Shown here: positions 34,153 to 43,081 of the stretch, piece by piece
How the letters are laid out: each line of letters opens with the position of its first letter
How positions within the stretch are numbered: position 1 is the stretch's first letter
Assembly: GCA_965279165.1 (NCBI GenBank)
Contig: OZ257140.1
Location: forward strand, 1,984,001 to 2,048,000
DNA: 64,000 nt
DNA from: JBAYIE01 sp965279165
Lineage (GTDB): Bacteria; Bacteroidota; Bacteroidia; UKL13-3
Reading direction: 5' to 3'
Position numbers and translations under genes: made by a program
The notes under the pieces: generated by a model
The model's input: only the letters and a program-made list of their open reading frames with translations
The model's database searches: none
Told to the model about the DNA's origin: nothing

Positions 34153-34314
34153 TTATCTTTTATGGCGCTTCTCGTCGGAAACGGTTAGTTTATGACGGCC
34201 TTTGGCTCTGCGTGAAGCAATAACCTTACGACCGGACTCGCTAGCCATTCTTTCACGGAAACCATGTTTGTTTTTTCTTTTTCTGGTAGATGGTTGAAAG
34301 GTTCTTTGTGGCAT
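34153..34314 (-). CDS. rpmH: 50S ribosomal protein L34
   Basis: 53 codons read by hand from the sequence: MPQRTFQPSTRKRKNKHGFR, ERMASESGRKVIASRRAKGR and HKLTVSDEKRHKR. This is a full L34 (45-52 residues in the family), highly basic, part of the 50S subunit near the tunnel. It is the first gene of the rpmH-rnpA-yidD cluster. The family start is normally MKRTFQP; here a Pro-Gln replaces Lys after Met. Confidence 0.97.
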   Translation of the reverse strand: MPQRTFQPSTRKRKNKHGFRERMASESGRKVIASRRAKGRHKLTVSDEKRHKR

Positions 34315-34335
34315 GACAATTTAAATTAAGGACGG

Positions 34336-34343
34336 CAAAGATA
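34336..34343 (-). promoter_or_regulatory. Possible -7 element of rpmH
   Basis: On the minus strand TATCTTTG matches TAnnTTTG and lies 22 bases before the rpmH ATG. No clean TTG at -33. Confidence 0.4.
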
Positions 34344-34420
34344 GGGGGATTGGAATTAAATTAAAAATTTCTTTTACGAAAATATGCAGGAAATAGCCCG
34401 ATTTGGGTCAAAATCAACAC

Positions 34421-34452
34421 AAAAAAAAGAGCGTTCCAAGGAACACTCTTTT
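34421..34452 (-). terminator. Rho-independent terminator after the small lipoprotein gene
   Basis: On the minus strand AGAGTGTTCC and GGAACGCTCT pair (with one wobble) across a short loop and are followed by eight T. Confidence 0.85.
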
Positions 34453-34473
34453 TAAATAGGGTAATGAAACCGA

Positions 34474-34695
34474 TTACTGAGCAGGTTCTACTGCAGCAGT
34501 TGTGTCAGCTGTAGCAGCTGTGTCAGGCATCATTGTAGCTTCCATAGCAGCTAAAGAATCAGCCATACGTTGAGCGTTTTCGATTGAATCTTGGATACGA
34601 GCTTCTTCAGCTTTCTTTTTTTCTTCTGCAGATGGTCCGCAAGCAACAACTGCTAACATAGCAGCAGCAGCAACGATTGATAATACTTTTTTCAT
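34474..34695 (-). CDS. Small lipoprotein
   Basis: 73 residues from the ATG at 34695 (MKKVLSIVAAAAMLAVVAC); an upstream in-frame ATG at 34731 adds residues that precede the natural signal peptide, and lies before the predicted transcription start, so it was rejected. The lipobox is AVVAC (Cys19). The mature part is a charged helix (EEKKKAEEARIQDSIENAQR) and an Ala/Thr/Asp-rich tail. Function unknown; small, possibly abundant. It has its own promoter (34729-34757) and terminator, so it is a single-gene unit. Confidence 0.8.
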   Translation of the reverse strand: MKKVLSIVAAAAMLAVVACGPSAEEKKKAEEARIQDSIENAQRMADSLAAMEATMMPDTAATADTTAAVEPAQ

Positions 34696-34728
34696 TGTTT
34701 TGATTTTATTATTAGTGATAAACGGGCG

Positions 34729-34757
34729 CAAAATTAGCGGTTTTTTCCGATTTTCAA
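34729..34757 (-). promoter_or_regulatory. Promoter of the small lipoprotein gene
   Basis: Read on the minus strand: TTG (34757-34755), an 18-base spacer, then TAATTTTG (34736-34729). This matches the Bacteroidota primary-sigma pattern TTG-N17-20-TAnnTTTG very well. The predicted start of transcription is about 30 bases before the ATG. Confidence 0.6.
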
Positions 34758-34761
34758 GAAT

Positions 34762-36129
34762 TTATTTCTTACGCATGTAGATAACTATCGGAACACCTTG
34801 AAAATCAAACGATTCACGAAGTTTATTCTCGAGGTATCGCTTGTAGCTTTCGTTCACATATTGAGGAAGGTTACAGAAGAAGGCAAATTTTGGATTTTGA
34901 CCCGGTAACTGCATGATAAACTTAATTTTAACATGTTTTCCTTTAATTGCAGGTGGAGGTATAGCCTCAATAAAAGGCAACATAATATCATTCAATTTAC
35001 GTGTTGGGATTCGGATATTCCTTTTTTCGTAAACTTTCATGGCTATTTCTACCGCCTTGTGAATCCGTTGTTTTTCGAGAACAGAAGTAAATAAAATTGG
35101 AACATCGTCATGTGGTTTCAGTTTTTCACGGATTACCTTTTCAAAAGCCAACGATGTTTTGTGGTCCTTCTCAATCAGATCCCATTTGTTCACCAAAATA
35201 ACCAAGCCTTTTCCGTTTCTTACAGCCAGATGCACCAAGTTCATTTCTTGTGCATCGATTCCAACGGTTGCATCGATTACTATAATAGCTACATCGCAAT
35301 CTTCGAGTGCACGCAAGGAGCGCATCACCGAATAAAACTCAATATCTTCTTTCACCTTGGCTTTACGTCTTATACCGGCGGTATCAACCAAGGTAAAATG
35401 ATGTCCGTAAGAATTATATTCTGTATGTATCGAATCACGCGTGGTACCTGCAACTTCGGTTACGATATTTCTATCAATGCCGAGTAATGCATTTACCAAA
35501 GAAGATTTACCAACATTTGGTCGTCCTAATACGGCAACCCTTGGTAATCGGTTTTCTTTACGAGGCTGTTGGATTATTTCTTCTCCATCTTCATCGTAAA
35601 TTGGTTCTGTTGGCTCTTCTTCCACAATTTCTTCGGCAGGCAAATACGAAACTACTTTATCTAACAAATCTCCGGTTCCGCTTCCGGAAGCAGAAGAAAG
35701 GCAAAATAATTCTTTGAATCCCAATTTATAAAATTCGGATGCTGCATATTGGCGTTCGGTATTATCTACTTTATTAACTGCAAGGATTACCGGTTTTTTG
35801 CTTCTTCTTAATAAATCTGCGGATGATTTATCGAGATCGGTAATTCCGGTACTTACATCTACCATAAACACGATAACATCTGCTTCTTCTACTGCAATTT
35901 TAACTTGGCTGTTAATAGCGGCTTCAAACACATCTTCACTGTTTGGAACAAATCCACCGGTATCAATTACCGTAAAGGTATGTCCTGTCCATTCTGCTTG
36001 CCCGTAATGGCGGTCTCTGGTAACACCTGAAAAGTCATCTACTATAGCAACTCTTCCGCCTACTAATCGGTTAAAAAAAGTCGACTTCCCAACATTTGGT
36101 CGACCTACAATACCTACAATTTTTCCCAT
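34762..36129 (-). CDS. der: GTPase Der (EngA)
   Basis: 455 residues. Two tandem GTPase domains, each with a P-loop (GRPNVGKSTFFNRL near residue 8 and GRPNVGKSSLVNALL near 200), DTGG/DTAG switch II motifs and NKVD / NKWD specificity motifs, followed by a KH-like C-terminal domain. Der is essential for 50S subunit assembly. An acidic linker (EEIVEEEPTEPIYDEDGEEI) joins the two domains. It starts 5 bases after the end of era, so the two are an operon. Confidence 0.97.
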   Translation of the reverse strand: MGKIVGIVGRPNVGKSTFFNRLVGGRVAIVDDFSGVTRDRHYGQAEWTGHTFTVIDTGGFVPNSEDVFEAAINSQVKIAVEEADVIVFMVDVSTGITDLDKSSADLLRRSKKPVILAVNKVDNTERQYAASEFYKLGFKELFCLSSASGSGTGDLLDKVVSYLPAEEIVEEEPTEPIYDEDGEEIIQQPRKENRLPRVAVLGRPNVGKSSLVNALLGIDRNIVTEVAGTTRDSIHTEYNSYGHHFTLVDTAGIRRKAKVKEDIEFYSVMRSLRALEDCDVAIIVIDATVGIDAQEMNLVHLAVRNGKGLVILVNKWDLIEKDHKTSLAFEKVIREKLKPHDDVPILFTSVLEKQRIHKAVEIAMKVYEKRNIRIPTRKLNDIMLPFIEAIPPPAIKGKHVKIKFIMQLPGQNPKFAFFCNLPQYVNESYKRYLENKLRESFDFQGVPIVIYMRKK

Positions 36130-36134
36130 TTCTT

Positions 36135-37037
36135 TTATTCTCCTTTATACCCGAACTGTTTTAAAATATTGTCGTTATCGCGCCAGTTTTCTTTTACGCG
36201 TACATACGTTTGCAGAAAAATATGTTTCCCGAAAAATCTTTCCATATCTCTTCTGGCAGCTATACCTGTAGCCTTAATTGCCGCACCACCTTTTCCAATC
36301 ATTATCTGGCGTTGGCTATCTCTTAAAACAAATATATCGGCACTGATACGTAATAATTTCTCTTCGTCTTTAAATTCTGTAATCTCCACCTGAACCGAAT
36401 ACGGAATTTCTTCTTTATACCGCATCATTATTTTCTCTCGAATAATTTCGGAAGCAATGAATCTTTCCGACTTATCGGTTAATTGATCTTCGGGATAATA
36501 GGATGGTCCAACCGGTAAAAGTTCCAATACTTCTGTAAGCAACACATTCATGTTAAATTTGTTGAGTGCCGATACCGGAATTACCGAATGGCATTTAACA
36601 GCAGAGCGCCAGAAATCAAGTTTGGCACTTACTTCTTCATTCGATTTAAGTTCGTCGATTTTATTTACCAGAATAATTAAAGGTGTTTTGATTAGGTTTA
36701 GCTTTTCGAGCAATTCTTTGTCTTGCTGCAAATCTTCGTAATGGTCGGTGATATAAATAACCACATCGGCATCTTGCAAACTTTGGTTTACAAACTCCAT
36801 CATGCTGCCATGTAATTTATACTTGGGTTCGATGATGCCGGGTGTATCACTAAATACTATTTGGAAGTCGGGTTTACTCAAAATACCCATAATCCGATGG
36901 CGGGTAGTTTGCACTTTGGGAGAAATAATCGAAATTTTTTCACCTATCAAGGCATTAAGCAAGGTTGATTTACCTGCATTTGGTTTGCCAATAATGCTTA
37001 CAAAACCGGCTTTATGTATGGGTTTATCTGAACTCAT
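36135..37037 (-). CDS. era: GTPase Era
   Basis: 300 residues. P-loop GKPNAGKSTLLNALIG (17-32), DTPG switch II, NKID specificity motif, and a C-terminal KH domain with MIGKGGAAIKATGIAARRDM. Era binds the 3' end of 16S rRNA and guides 30S assembly. First gene of the era-der pair; a TACCTTTG element lies upstream. Confidence 0.97.
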   Translation of the reverse strand: MSSDKPIHKAGFVSIIGKPNAGKSTLLNALIGEKISIISPKVQTTRHRIMGILSKPDFQIVFSDTPGIIEPKYKLHGSMMEFVNQSLQDADVVIYITDHYEDLQQDKELLEKLNLIKTPLIILVNKIDELKSNEEVSAKLDFWRSAVKCHSVIPVSALNKFNMNVLLTEVLELLPVGPSYYPEDQLTDKSERFIASEIIREKIMMRYKEEIPYSVQVEITEFKDEEKLLRISADIFVLRDSQRQIMIGKGGAAIKATGIAARRDMERFFGKHIFLQTYVRVKENWRDNDNILKQFGYKGE

Positions 37038-37088
37038 GGGGATTATTCTTTATAGCAAGCAGGAAAGCCATGCATGCCAAAAGCGGTG

Positions 37089-37113
37089 CAAAGGTAGCTA
37101 AAAAGTGCGACAA
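37089..37113 (-). promoter_or_regulatory. Probable promoter of era-der
   Basis: On the minus strand TACCTTTG (37096-37089) followed by CACC is a perfect TAnnTTTG -7 element. A TTG lies at 37113-37111, giving a 14-base spacer, somewhat shorter than usual. The era ATG is about 50 bases downstream. Confidence 0.45.
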
Positions 37114-37280
37114 GTAATGTGTTTCAGTTAGTTAATAACTAAACAGGAATTTAAATCCGCGAAATTTAACCGTTCTGTACGTGTTTAAAGGAGTTATTTT
37201 ATTTTAATCTTTAGGTAGGAAATGGTTATTTCTATTCAAATTTTAAGGATTAAGTATATTCGCTACCTTTAAAAGTAACC

Positions 37281-38891
37281 ATGCATTTTACAAAACATTA
37301 CCACTTTATAGCGGCATCAATTATTGGGGCAATTTTATTAACCCTTAGCTGGCAACCCTATGGATTGGTATTTCCTGTCTTTTTCGGATTTGTTCCTTTA
37401 CTCTGGTTGGAGTATCAATTGCGAATGCAAAACAAAAATGGGTTGTGGGTTTTTGCTTATGGTTATCTCACTTTTTTATTGTGGAATTTAGGCACCACCT
37501 GGTGGGTATGGAATGCTTCGGCAGAAGGTGCTATGATGGCATTTATTCTGAACAGTTTGCTGATGAGTTTGCCCTTTATGTTATACCATCGGTTTCAAAG
37601 CAGGATGCCGGTGCAACAAGCCCAGCAGGTATTTATATTTCTTTGGATTGCATTCGAATACGCACATTATAATTGGGAAGGAACCTATCCTTGGTTAAGT
37701 CTTGGCAATGTTTTTTCGTCGATGCCGGGAATGGTTCAATGGTACGAATACACAGGGGTAATAGGCGGAACCATTTGGGTTTTGTTTGTAAATATTAGAA
37801 TCTTCAGGTATTTGCTCGAATGGAATAACCGTTCGGTAATGATGCGTTATTCGAAAGGTTTGAACCTCCTTTTTTTCTATGTATTTGCTCCGATTTTTTT
37901 ATCCTGGTATATAGAAAGTGATGTAAAAATTCATGGTAAAAATTTACAAGTTGTGGTGGTACAACCCAATATTGATCCTTATAACCAAAAATTTGACGGG
38001 ATGACACCGGTTGAACAAACCCGCAAAATGTTATCCCTTGCCGAAAGGGCAATTGATAGTACCACCCAATTGGTTTGTTTTCCTGAAACAGCAATTGTAG
38101 GAAGTTTGAATGAAGAAGAATTACTTAACAATACATCTGTATTATTAATCAAACAATTTTTATACGCCCATCCGCAATTGGTAGTATTAACCGGAGCCGA
38201 TACATATCGCTTTTACAAAGATGGGAATTATACTTCTCCAACAGCCAGAGAATACAACAAGGAATTATTTTATGATGCATACAACACGGCATTATTAATC
38301 GACCAAACCGATAATATTCAGATTTATCATAAGTCGAAATTGGTACCCGGCGTTGAACGATTGCCCTATGCAAACTCCATTGGTTTTATTAAACAACTAA
38401 CTATTGATTTGGGAGGAACGAGCGGAAGTTTGGGATTTGATCCTTTTTCAAAATCATTTTATATCAACAAAAAGGTTTTGGGCGATTTAAAAGTGGCACC
38501 GGTAATTTGTTACGAATCGGTTTTTGGCGAGTATGTTGGAACTTATATACAACAAGGAGCAAACTTAATTGGCATTATAACCAACGATGGCTGGTGGGGG
38601 AATACACCGGGATACAAACAACATTTTGATTATGCCAGGTTGCGTGCCATCGAAACCAGAAGGTATGTGGCAAGGTCGGCAAATACCGGCATTTCGGGAT
38701 TTATCGATCCAAAAGGAAACGTGATTTCGAAAAGTGAATGGTGGCAGGAAGCGGTATTAAAAGAAACGGTAATTTTAAATACCGATGAAACTTTTTATGT
38801 AATGTACGGTGATTTTTTAGGCAAAACAGGTTTGATGTTAAGTGTGCTTTATTTGTTGCTGAAGCGAAGAAAAATAGCTGAATTTAAATGA
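37281..38891 (+). CDS. lnt: Apolipoprotein N-acyltransferase
   Basis: 536 residues. Adds the third acyl chain to lipoproteins in the inner membrane. About six N-terminal membrane helices (1-210) precede a nitrilase-like periplasmic domain. The catalytic Glu-Lys-Cys triad by family analogy is Glu269 (CFPETAIVG), Lys353 (YHKSKLVPGVERLPY) and Cys410 (APVICYESVFGEYV). NDGWWGNTPG is also typical. Divergent from era. It ends just before the right arm of the inverted repeat. Several lipoproteins in this window would be substrates. Confidence 0.96.
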   Translation: MHFTKHYHFIAASIIGAILLTLSWQPYGLVFPVFFGFVPLLWLEYQLRMQNKNGLWVFAYGYLTFLLWNLGTTWWVWNASAEGAMMAFILNSLLMSLPFMLYHRFQSRMPVQQAQQVFIFLWIAFEYAHYNWEGTYPWLSLGNVFSSMPGMVQWYEYTGVIGGTIWVLFVNIRIFRYLLEWNNRSVMMRYSKGLNLLFFYVFAPIFLSWYIESDVKIHGKNLQVVVVQPNIDPYNQKFDGMTPVEQTRKMLSLAERAIDSTTQLVCFPETAIVGSLNEEELLNNTSVLLIKQFLYAHPQLVVLTGADTYRFYKDGNYTSPTAREYNKELFYDAYNTALLIDQTDNIQIYHKSKLVPGVERLPYANSIGFIKQLTIDLGGTSGSLGFDPFSKSFYINKKVLGDLKVAPVICYESVFGEYVGTYIQQGANLIGIITNDGWWGNTPGYKQHFDYARLRAIETRRYVARSANTGISGFIDPKGNVISKSEWWQEAVLKETVILNTDETFYVMYGDFLGKTGLMLSVLYLLLKRRKIAEFK

Positions 38892-39038
38892 CGAGATATA
38901 AGTTATAAGATATGAGTTATGAGTTGGGGGGGGACAAATTTATTTCGGATTTCATTTGAATCGAAGCTGATAATTGGCATCCAACCTCAATACTCGTCCA
39001 CCGTAGCTTTAGCGAAGGTGGGCAACACTTCAACACTT

Positions 39039-39272
39039 TAACGTAATTGGAAAATTGGTAATTATGTAATTTGACGACGTCGCGAACCATGCCAGTTTAA
39101 TGTAATTGGAAAATTAGTAATTATGTAATTTGACGACGACGCGAACCATGCCGGTTTAACGTAATTGGAAAATTGGTAATTATGTAATTTGACGACGTCG
39201 CGAACCATGCCGGTTTAACGTAATTGGAAAATTAGTAATTATGTAATTTGACGACGTCGCGAACCATTCTAG
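39039..39272 (+). repeat. 59-bp tandem repeat, four copies
   Basis: The module GTAATTGGAAAATT(G/A)GTAA continuing to GACGACGTCGCGAACCATGC recurs with a strict 59-base period (markers at 39061, 39120, 39179, 39238). Copies differ at a handful of bases. A single copy is found, inverted, in the left arm near 30697-30750. Confidence 0.93.
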
Positions 39273-39294
39273 ATAAAGCGCTCATGTCACTTCA

Positions 39295-39326
39295 CTTCAA
39301 CACCTCAACACTTTAACACTTCAACA
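39295..39326 (-). repeat. 8-bp array C[T/C]T[C/T]AACA, four units
   Basis: Four contiguous octamers with two variable positions, ending just before the inositol monophosphatase stop. A similar stretch is in the left arm at about 30636-30675, inverted. Confidence 0.8.
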
Positions 39327-39340
39327 CCTTTTCTCCTCCC

Positions 39341-40132
39341 TTACATAAAATTTTCGTTTATAACATGCATAAAGGGAGAATAAATGTTCTTGGACGCCGC
39401 AATAATTTCTTTCCCGAAAACATAATCATCCCCACCTTTAAAATCACTTATTTTTCCTCCGGCTTGTTGTACAATAAAAGCACCTCCTGCCACATCCCAA
39501 GCATGCAAACCATATTCAAAGAAGCCATCAAATCTACCGCAGGCAACATAGGCTAAATCAACAGCCGCACTGCCCATACGACGCATCCCGTGTGAGTTTT
39601 TCATAAACACATGCAGCGTATTCAAGTATTTTTGCATCAAGTCAAAATCGTAATATGGAAATCCCGTTGCAAGCAAGGATTTTGATAAATCATTGTTGTC
39701 GGAAACTTTTATTTCATTGCCATTTAAATAGGCTTTGCTGTTTTCCCATGCATAAAACAATTCATCTCTGCTTATTTCATACACCACTCCCAAAACCAAT
39801 TTATTATTTTTGGTTAAGCCAACACTGATGCTATAAACCGGAACTCCGTGAATGAAATTGGTGGTTCCGTCCAGCGGATCAATAATCCACATAAATTCTT
39901 TGTTTTGGGTTTGTACCGTTTCTTCTTCGGTAATAAATCCAGCTTCCGGTAACAATGCCGATAAGCCTTTAACTAGTTGCTCTTCGGCTGTTTTATCTAC
40001 ATAGGAAACGAGTTGGTTAAAGCTTTTTACTTCTACACTGCCTTGGTTAAATTGAAGCGACTCTTTTCGTATAAATTCTCCGGTTTGCTTCACTATACGG
40101 CAAGTATCGGTGCATACATGTTCAAAATTCAT
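39341..40132 (-). CDS. Inositol monophosphatase family phosphatase
   Basis: 263 residues. Mg-dependent phosphatase fold of the IMPase/SuhB group. Metal-binding motifs: ITEEE around 67-71, WIIDPLDGTTNF with Asp85 and Asp88, and the C-terminal AWDVAGGAFIV. Substrate may be myo-inositol-1-phosphate or another sugar or nucleotide phosphate; this cannot be resolved from sequence. Divergent from hisS with a 65-base gap. Confidence 0.9.
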   Translation of the reverse strand: MNFEHVCTDTCRIVKQTGEFIRKESLQFNQGSVEVKSFNQLVSYVDKTAEEQLVKGLSALLPEAGFITEEETVQTQNKEFMWIIDPLDGTTNFIHGVPVYSISVGLTKNNKLVLGVVYEISRDELFYAWENSKAYLNGNEIKVSDNNDLSKSLLATGFPYYDFDLMQKYLNTLHVFMKNSHGMRRMGSAAVDLAYVACGRFDGFFEYGLHAWDVAGGAFIVQQAGGKISDFKGGDDYVFGKEIIAASKNIYSPFMHVINENFM

Positions 40133-40197
40133 CTTGTAAATATATTGAATTGCAAGGATAGGCAGAGCGGGTAAAAAAAGTTATTTTCGCTCCGTAT

Positions 40198-41562
40198 ATG
40201 CAAAAACCAGGACTACCAAAAGGCACGAGGGATTTTACACCGGCAATGGTGCAAAAGCGAAAGTATATTTTACAAACAATAGAGAAGGTATTTGTAAAAT
40301 ATGGTTTTATGCCAATTGAAACGCCTTCGATGGAAAACCTTTCGACTTTGGAAGGCAAGTATGGGGAAGAAGGAGATAAGCTATTGTTTCGTATCATCAA
40401 TAGCGGAGATACACTATCAGAAGTTAAAAATCACCAAAACGAATTGAAGGAACAAAAGGACCTCAATAAATTAATTACCGAAAAAGGGTTACGTTATGAT
40501 TTAACTGTTCCATTTGCAAGGTATGTGGTGATGAATCGCAACGAAATTACTTTTCCATTTAAACGTTACCAGATGCAACCGGTTTGGCGTGCCGACCGAC
40601 CGCAGAAAGGCCGCTACCGAGAGTTCTGGCAATGCGATGCCGATGTGGTAGGAAGCAACAGTTTACTGCATGAAGTGGATTTGATGATGATTTACCTTGA
40701 AGTATTTGGTTTGTTGGGATTAGAAGTTCAGGTCAAATACAACAACCGCAAAATACTGGATGGATTTTCACAGGTATTAGGCATTCCGGATAAACTAACC
40801 GAAATGACCATTGCATTGGATAAGCAGGATAAAATCGGTACGGATGCTGTATTAAAAGAATTGCTTGTTTTAGGAGCAGATCCGGAACAATTGAAATTAA
40901 TGGTTGGTTGTTTAGATGACCCAACAAACAAATTGCCCGCTTTTTTGGGTTCAAATGAAATCGGAAATATTGGGATGCAAGAATTACAAACCATTTCTGC
41001 TTATTTAAATGCTTACGAGAATGGAACACATCAAAAGTCGGGGAATAAAATTGTGCATGATATCGCCTTGGCACGTGGACTAAGTTATTATACCGGATCT
41101 ATTTTTGAAGTAGTAGCAAGTGTTGGTACGTTAAAGTCGAGTATTGGTGGAGGTGGCAGGTATGATAATTTAACCGGAGTATTCGGATTACCCGGCGTTT
41201 CGGGAGTTGGGATTTCATTCGGTTTAGATCGTATATATGATGTTCTGGAAGAGTTGCAATTGTTTCCTTCAAACCTGCATACGTCAACCACCAAGGTATT
41301 GGTTTGTGCATTGGATGAAAAAGTGCAACCGTATGCTTTGGGTATTTTAGCGGCTTTGAGAAACGAAGGTATAGCATCAGAAATTTATCCCGAATGCAAA
41401 AAAATCGGGAAGCAATTGGATTATGCCAATGCACTCAAGATTCCTTTTGCATTAATTATTGGGGAAAATGAAATGAATAACAAAACAGTAATGTGCAAGG
41501 ATTTGATGGAAGGGAAACAGGAGGAAATGAACTTGACAGATATAGTTAATAAATTGAATTAA
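40198..41562 (+). CDS. hisS: Histidyl-tRNA synthetase
   Basis: 454 residues. Class II synthetase for tRNA-His. N-terminal PKGTRDFTPAMVQKRKYI, motif 2 RYQMQPVWRADRPQKGRYRE, the His-specific segment ARGLSYYTGSIFEV and motif 3 GVSGVGISFGLDRIYDVL, then the anticodon-binding domain from about 365 (KVLVCALDEKVQPYALGILA). The length is that of the longer bacterial type. hutH follows 22 bases downstream, probably on the same transcript. Confidence 0.97.
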   Translation: MQKPGLPKGTRDFTPAMVQKRKYILQTIEKVFVKYGFMPIETPSMENLSTLEGKYGEEGDKLLFRIINSGDTLSEVKNHQNELKEQKDLNKLITEKGLRYDLTVPFARYVVMNRNEITFPFKRYQMQPVWRADRPQKGRYREFWQCDADVVGSNSLLHEVDLMMIYLEVFGLLGLEVQVKYNNRKILDGFSQVLGIPDKLTEMTIALDKQDKIGTDAVLKELLVLGADPEQLKLMVGCLDDPTNKLPAFLGSNEIGNIGMQELQTISAYLNAYENGTHQKSGNKIVHDIALARGLSYYTGSIFEVVASVGTLKSSIGGGGRYDNLTGVFGLPGVSGVGISFGLDRIYDVLEELQLFPSNLHTSTTKVLVCALDEKVQPYALGILAALRNEGIASEIYPECKKIGKQLDYANALKIPFALIIGENEMNNKTVMCKDLMEGKQEEMNLTDIVNKLN

Positions 41563-41584
41563 TCTTAATTGAAAGATAGTTTAC

Positions 41585-43081
41585 ATGGTATTTGAAATTA
41601 ACAACGAACTCTCTTTATCAGATATAAAGAGTATACTAAGCGAAAACAAAACACTTGTCCTTTCTGATGAGGCAAGAAACAGAATTGTGCGTTGCCGTAA
41701 TTATCTGAATCAAAAAATGGCAAGAAAGGATGCTGTTTTTTATGGCATCAATACCGGTTTTGGTTCATTATGCAATACCCAAATTTCATCGGAGGATTTA
41801 GAAAAATTGCAAGAGAATTTATTGCTATCGCATGCATGTGGTTTGGGCGAATATGTCCCACAACAAATTGTTAAGTTGATGCTATTGCTTAAAATCCAAT
41901 CCTTGTCGTATGGCAATAGCGGTGTGCAACCTGAAACTGTTGAACGATTGATAGCAATGTTTAACCTGGATTTATTACCGGTTGTTTACCAACAAGGTTC
42001 ATTAGGTGCAAGCGGTGATCTGGCTCCGTTGGCACATTTGAGCATTCCACTTTTAGGGAAAGGAACAGTTTGGAGCAAACAAAATGGGGATTGGGAAATT
42101 TTACCTGCAAGTGTATTAGAAGAAATTTATAAATTAAATCCAATTGCATTGCAATCCAAAGAAGGACTTGCTTTAATCAACGGAACCCAATTTATGTTGG
42201 CGTATTCGGTTGCAATTTTGTTAAAGGCATTTCATTTGGTTTCATGTTCCAATAAAATTGCAACGCTTTCCTTGGATGCTTTTGATTGCAGGACGGAACC
42301 TTTTCATCCCTTATTACACCAGATTCGTGGACAGAAAGGACAGATTGCGGTAGCTGAAGAAATTCGAAAATTATTGCAAGGGAGTGAAATCGCTTCGCAA
42401 AATAAAATACAAGTACAAGATCCTTATGCATTTCGATGTATCCCGCAAGTGCATGGTGCGAGCTTGGATGCCATTAAGTATGCCGAAAAAATATTTGTAA
42501 CGGAAATGAACGCGGTTACCGATAACCCAAATGTTTTTCCGGAAGAAGATTTGATTATATCGGGAGGTAATTTCCATGGCCAACCGCTTGCCATTACACT
42601 CGACTTTCTTGCTATCGCGCTTGCCGAATTAGGAAGTATTTCGGAGCGTAGAACCTACCAATTGATTTCCGGACAAAGAGGTTTGCCTGCATTTCTTGCC
42701 AAAGAACCCGGATTAAATTCGGGCATGATGATCCCACAATATACTGCTGCCAGTATTGTAAGTCAGAATAAACAATATTGCACGCCGGCTTCGATTGATA
42801 GTATAGTTAGTAGTAACGGACAAGAGGACCATGTTAGCATGGGTGCAAATGCCGCTACAAAATGCTGGAAAGTGGTTGAAAACTTGGAGAGAATTCTTGC
42901 CATTGAATTGTTGAATGCTGCACAAGCATTGGAGTTTCGTCGGCCATTGAAGTCGTCGCCCGCAATTGAAAGTATGGTTTCTGCTTATCGAAAGGTCGTT
43001 TCATTTAATACAGCCGACAGGTATCTGCACGAAGACATGATGCAAAGTGTGTTGTTTTTGAAGGATAGTACTAAGTTCTAA
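41585..43081 (+). CDS. hutH: Histidine ammonia-lyase
   Basis: 498 residues. Deaminates histidine to urocanate, the first step of histidine breakdown. The Ala-Ser-Gly triad that forms the MIO cofactor is at 142-144 (QQGSLGASGDLAPLAHL), with the catalytic Tyr53 in FYGINTGFG. Other conserved parts are NGTQFMLAYS, RCIPQVHGASLDAI and SGGNFHGQPLAI. It stands next to hisS and no other hut genes (hutU, hutI, hutG) are in the window. Membership of the wider aromatic amino-acid lyase family (phenylalanine or tyrosine) cannot be wholly excluded. Confidence 0.92.
   Translation: MVFEINNELSLSDIKSILSENKTLVLSDEARNRIVRCRNYLNQKMARKDAVFYGINTGFGSLCNTQISSEDLEKLQENLLLSHACGLGEYVPQQIVKLMLLLKIQSLSYGNSGVQPETVERLIAMFNLDLLPVVYQQGSLGASGDLAPLAHLSIPLLGKGTVWSKQNGDWEILPASVLEEIYKLNPIALQSKEGLALINGTQFMLAYSVAILLKAFHLVSCSNKIATLSLDAFDCRTEPFHPLLHQIRGQKGQIAVAEEIRKLLQGSEIASQNKIQVQDPYAFRCIPQVHGASLDAIKYAEKIFVTEMNAVTDNPNVFPEEDLIISGGNFHGQPLAITLDFLAIALAELGSISERRTYQLISGQRGLPAFLAKEPGLNSGMMIPQYTAASIVSQNKQYCTPASIDSIVSSNGQEDHVSMGANAATKCWKVVENLERILAIELLNAAQALEFRRPLKSSPAIESMVSAYRKVVSFNTADRYLHEDMMQSVLFLKDSTKF

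Larger units (their letters stand above)
38892..39340 (-). repeat. Right arm of the imperfect inverted repeat
   Basis: Inverted counterpart of 30630-30910: heptamer array (38894-38924), the palindrome at 38998-39021, an 8-bp CTTCAACA-type stretch, a 59-bp module in four copies, the GCTCATGTCAC segment and a final 8-bp array. It is ~170 bases longer than the left arm, mostly because of the extra 59-bp copies. It fills the convergent gap between lnt and the inositol monophosphatase gene. Confidence 0.9.

Noticed and set aside
39039..39272. CRISPR array or integron attC sites
   Set aside because: Four head-to-tail 59-bp units with no unique spacers and no cassette genes; the length resembles the attC '59-base element' only by chance, and there are no attC core sites or integrase.
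30630..39340. Composite transposon bounded by the inverted repeat
   Set aside because: There is no transposase, and the inner genes are conserved housekeeping genes in normal order, so transposition of the block is unlikely; inversion remains possible and is listed above.
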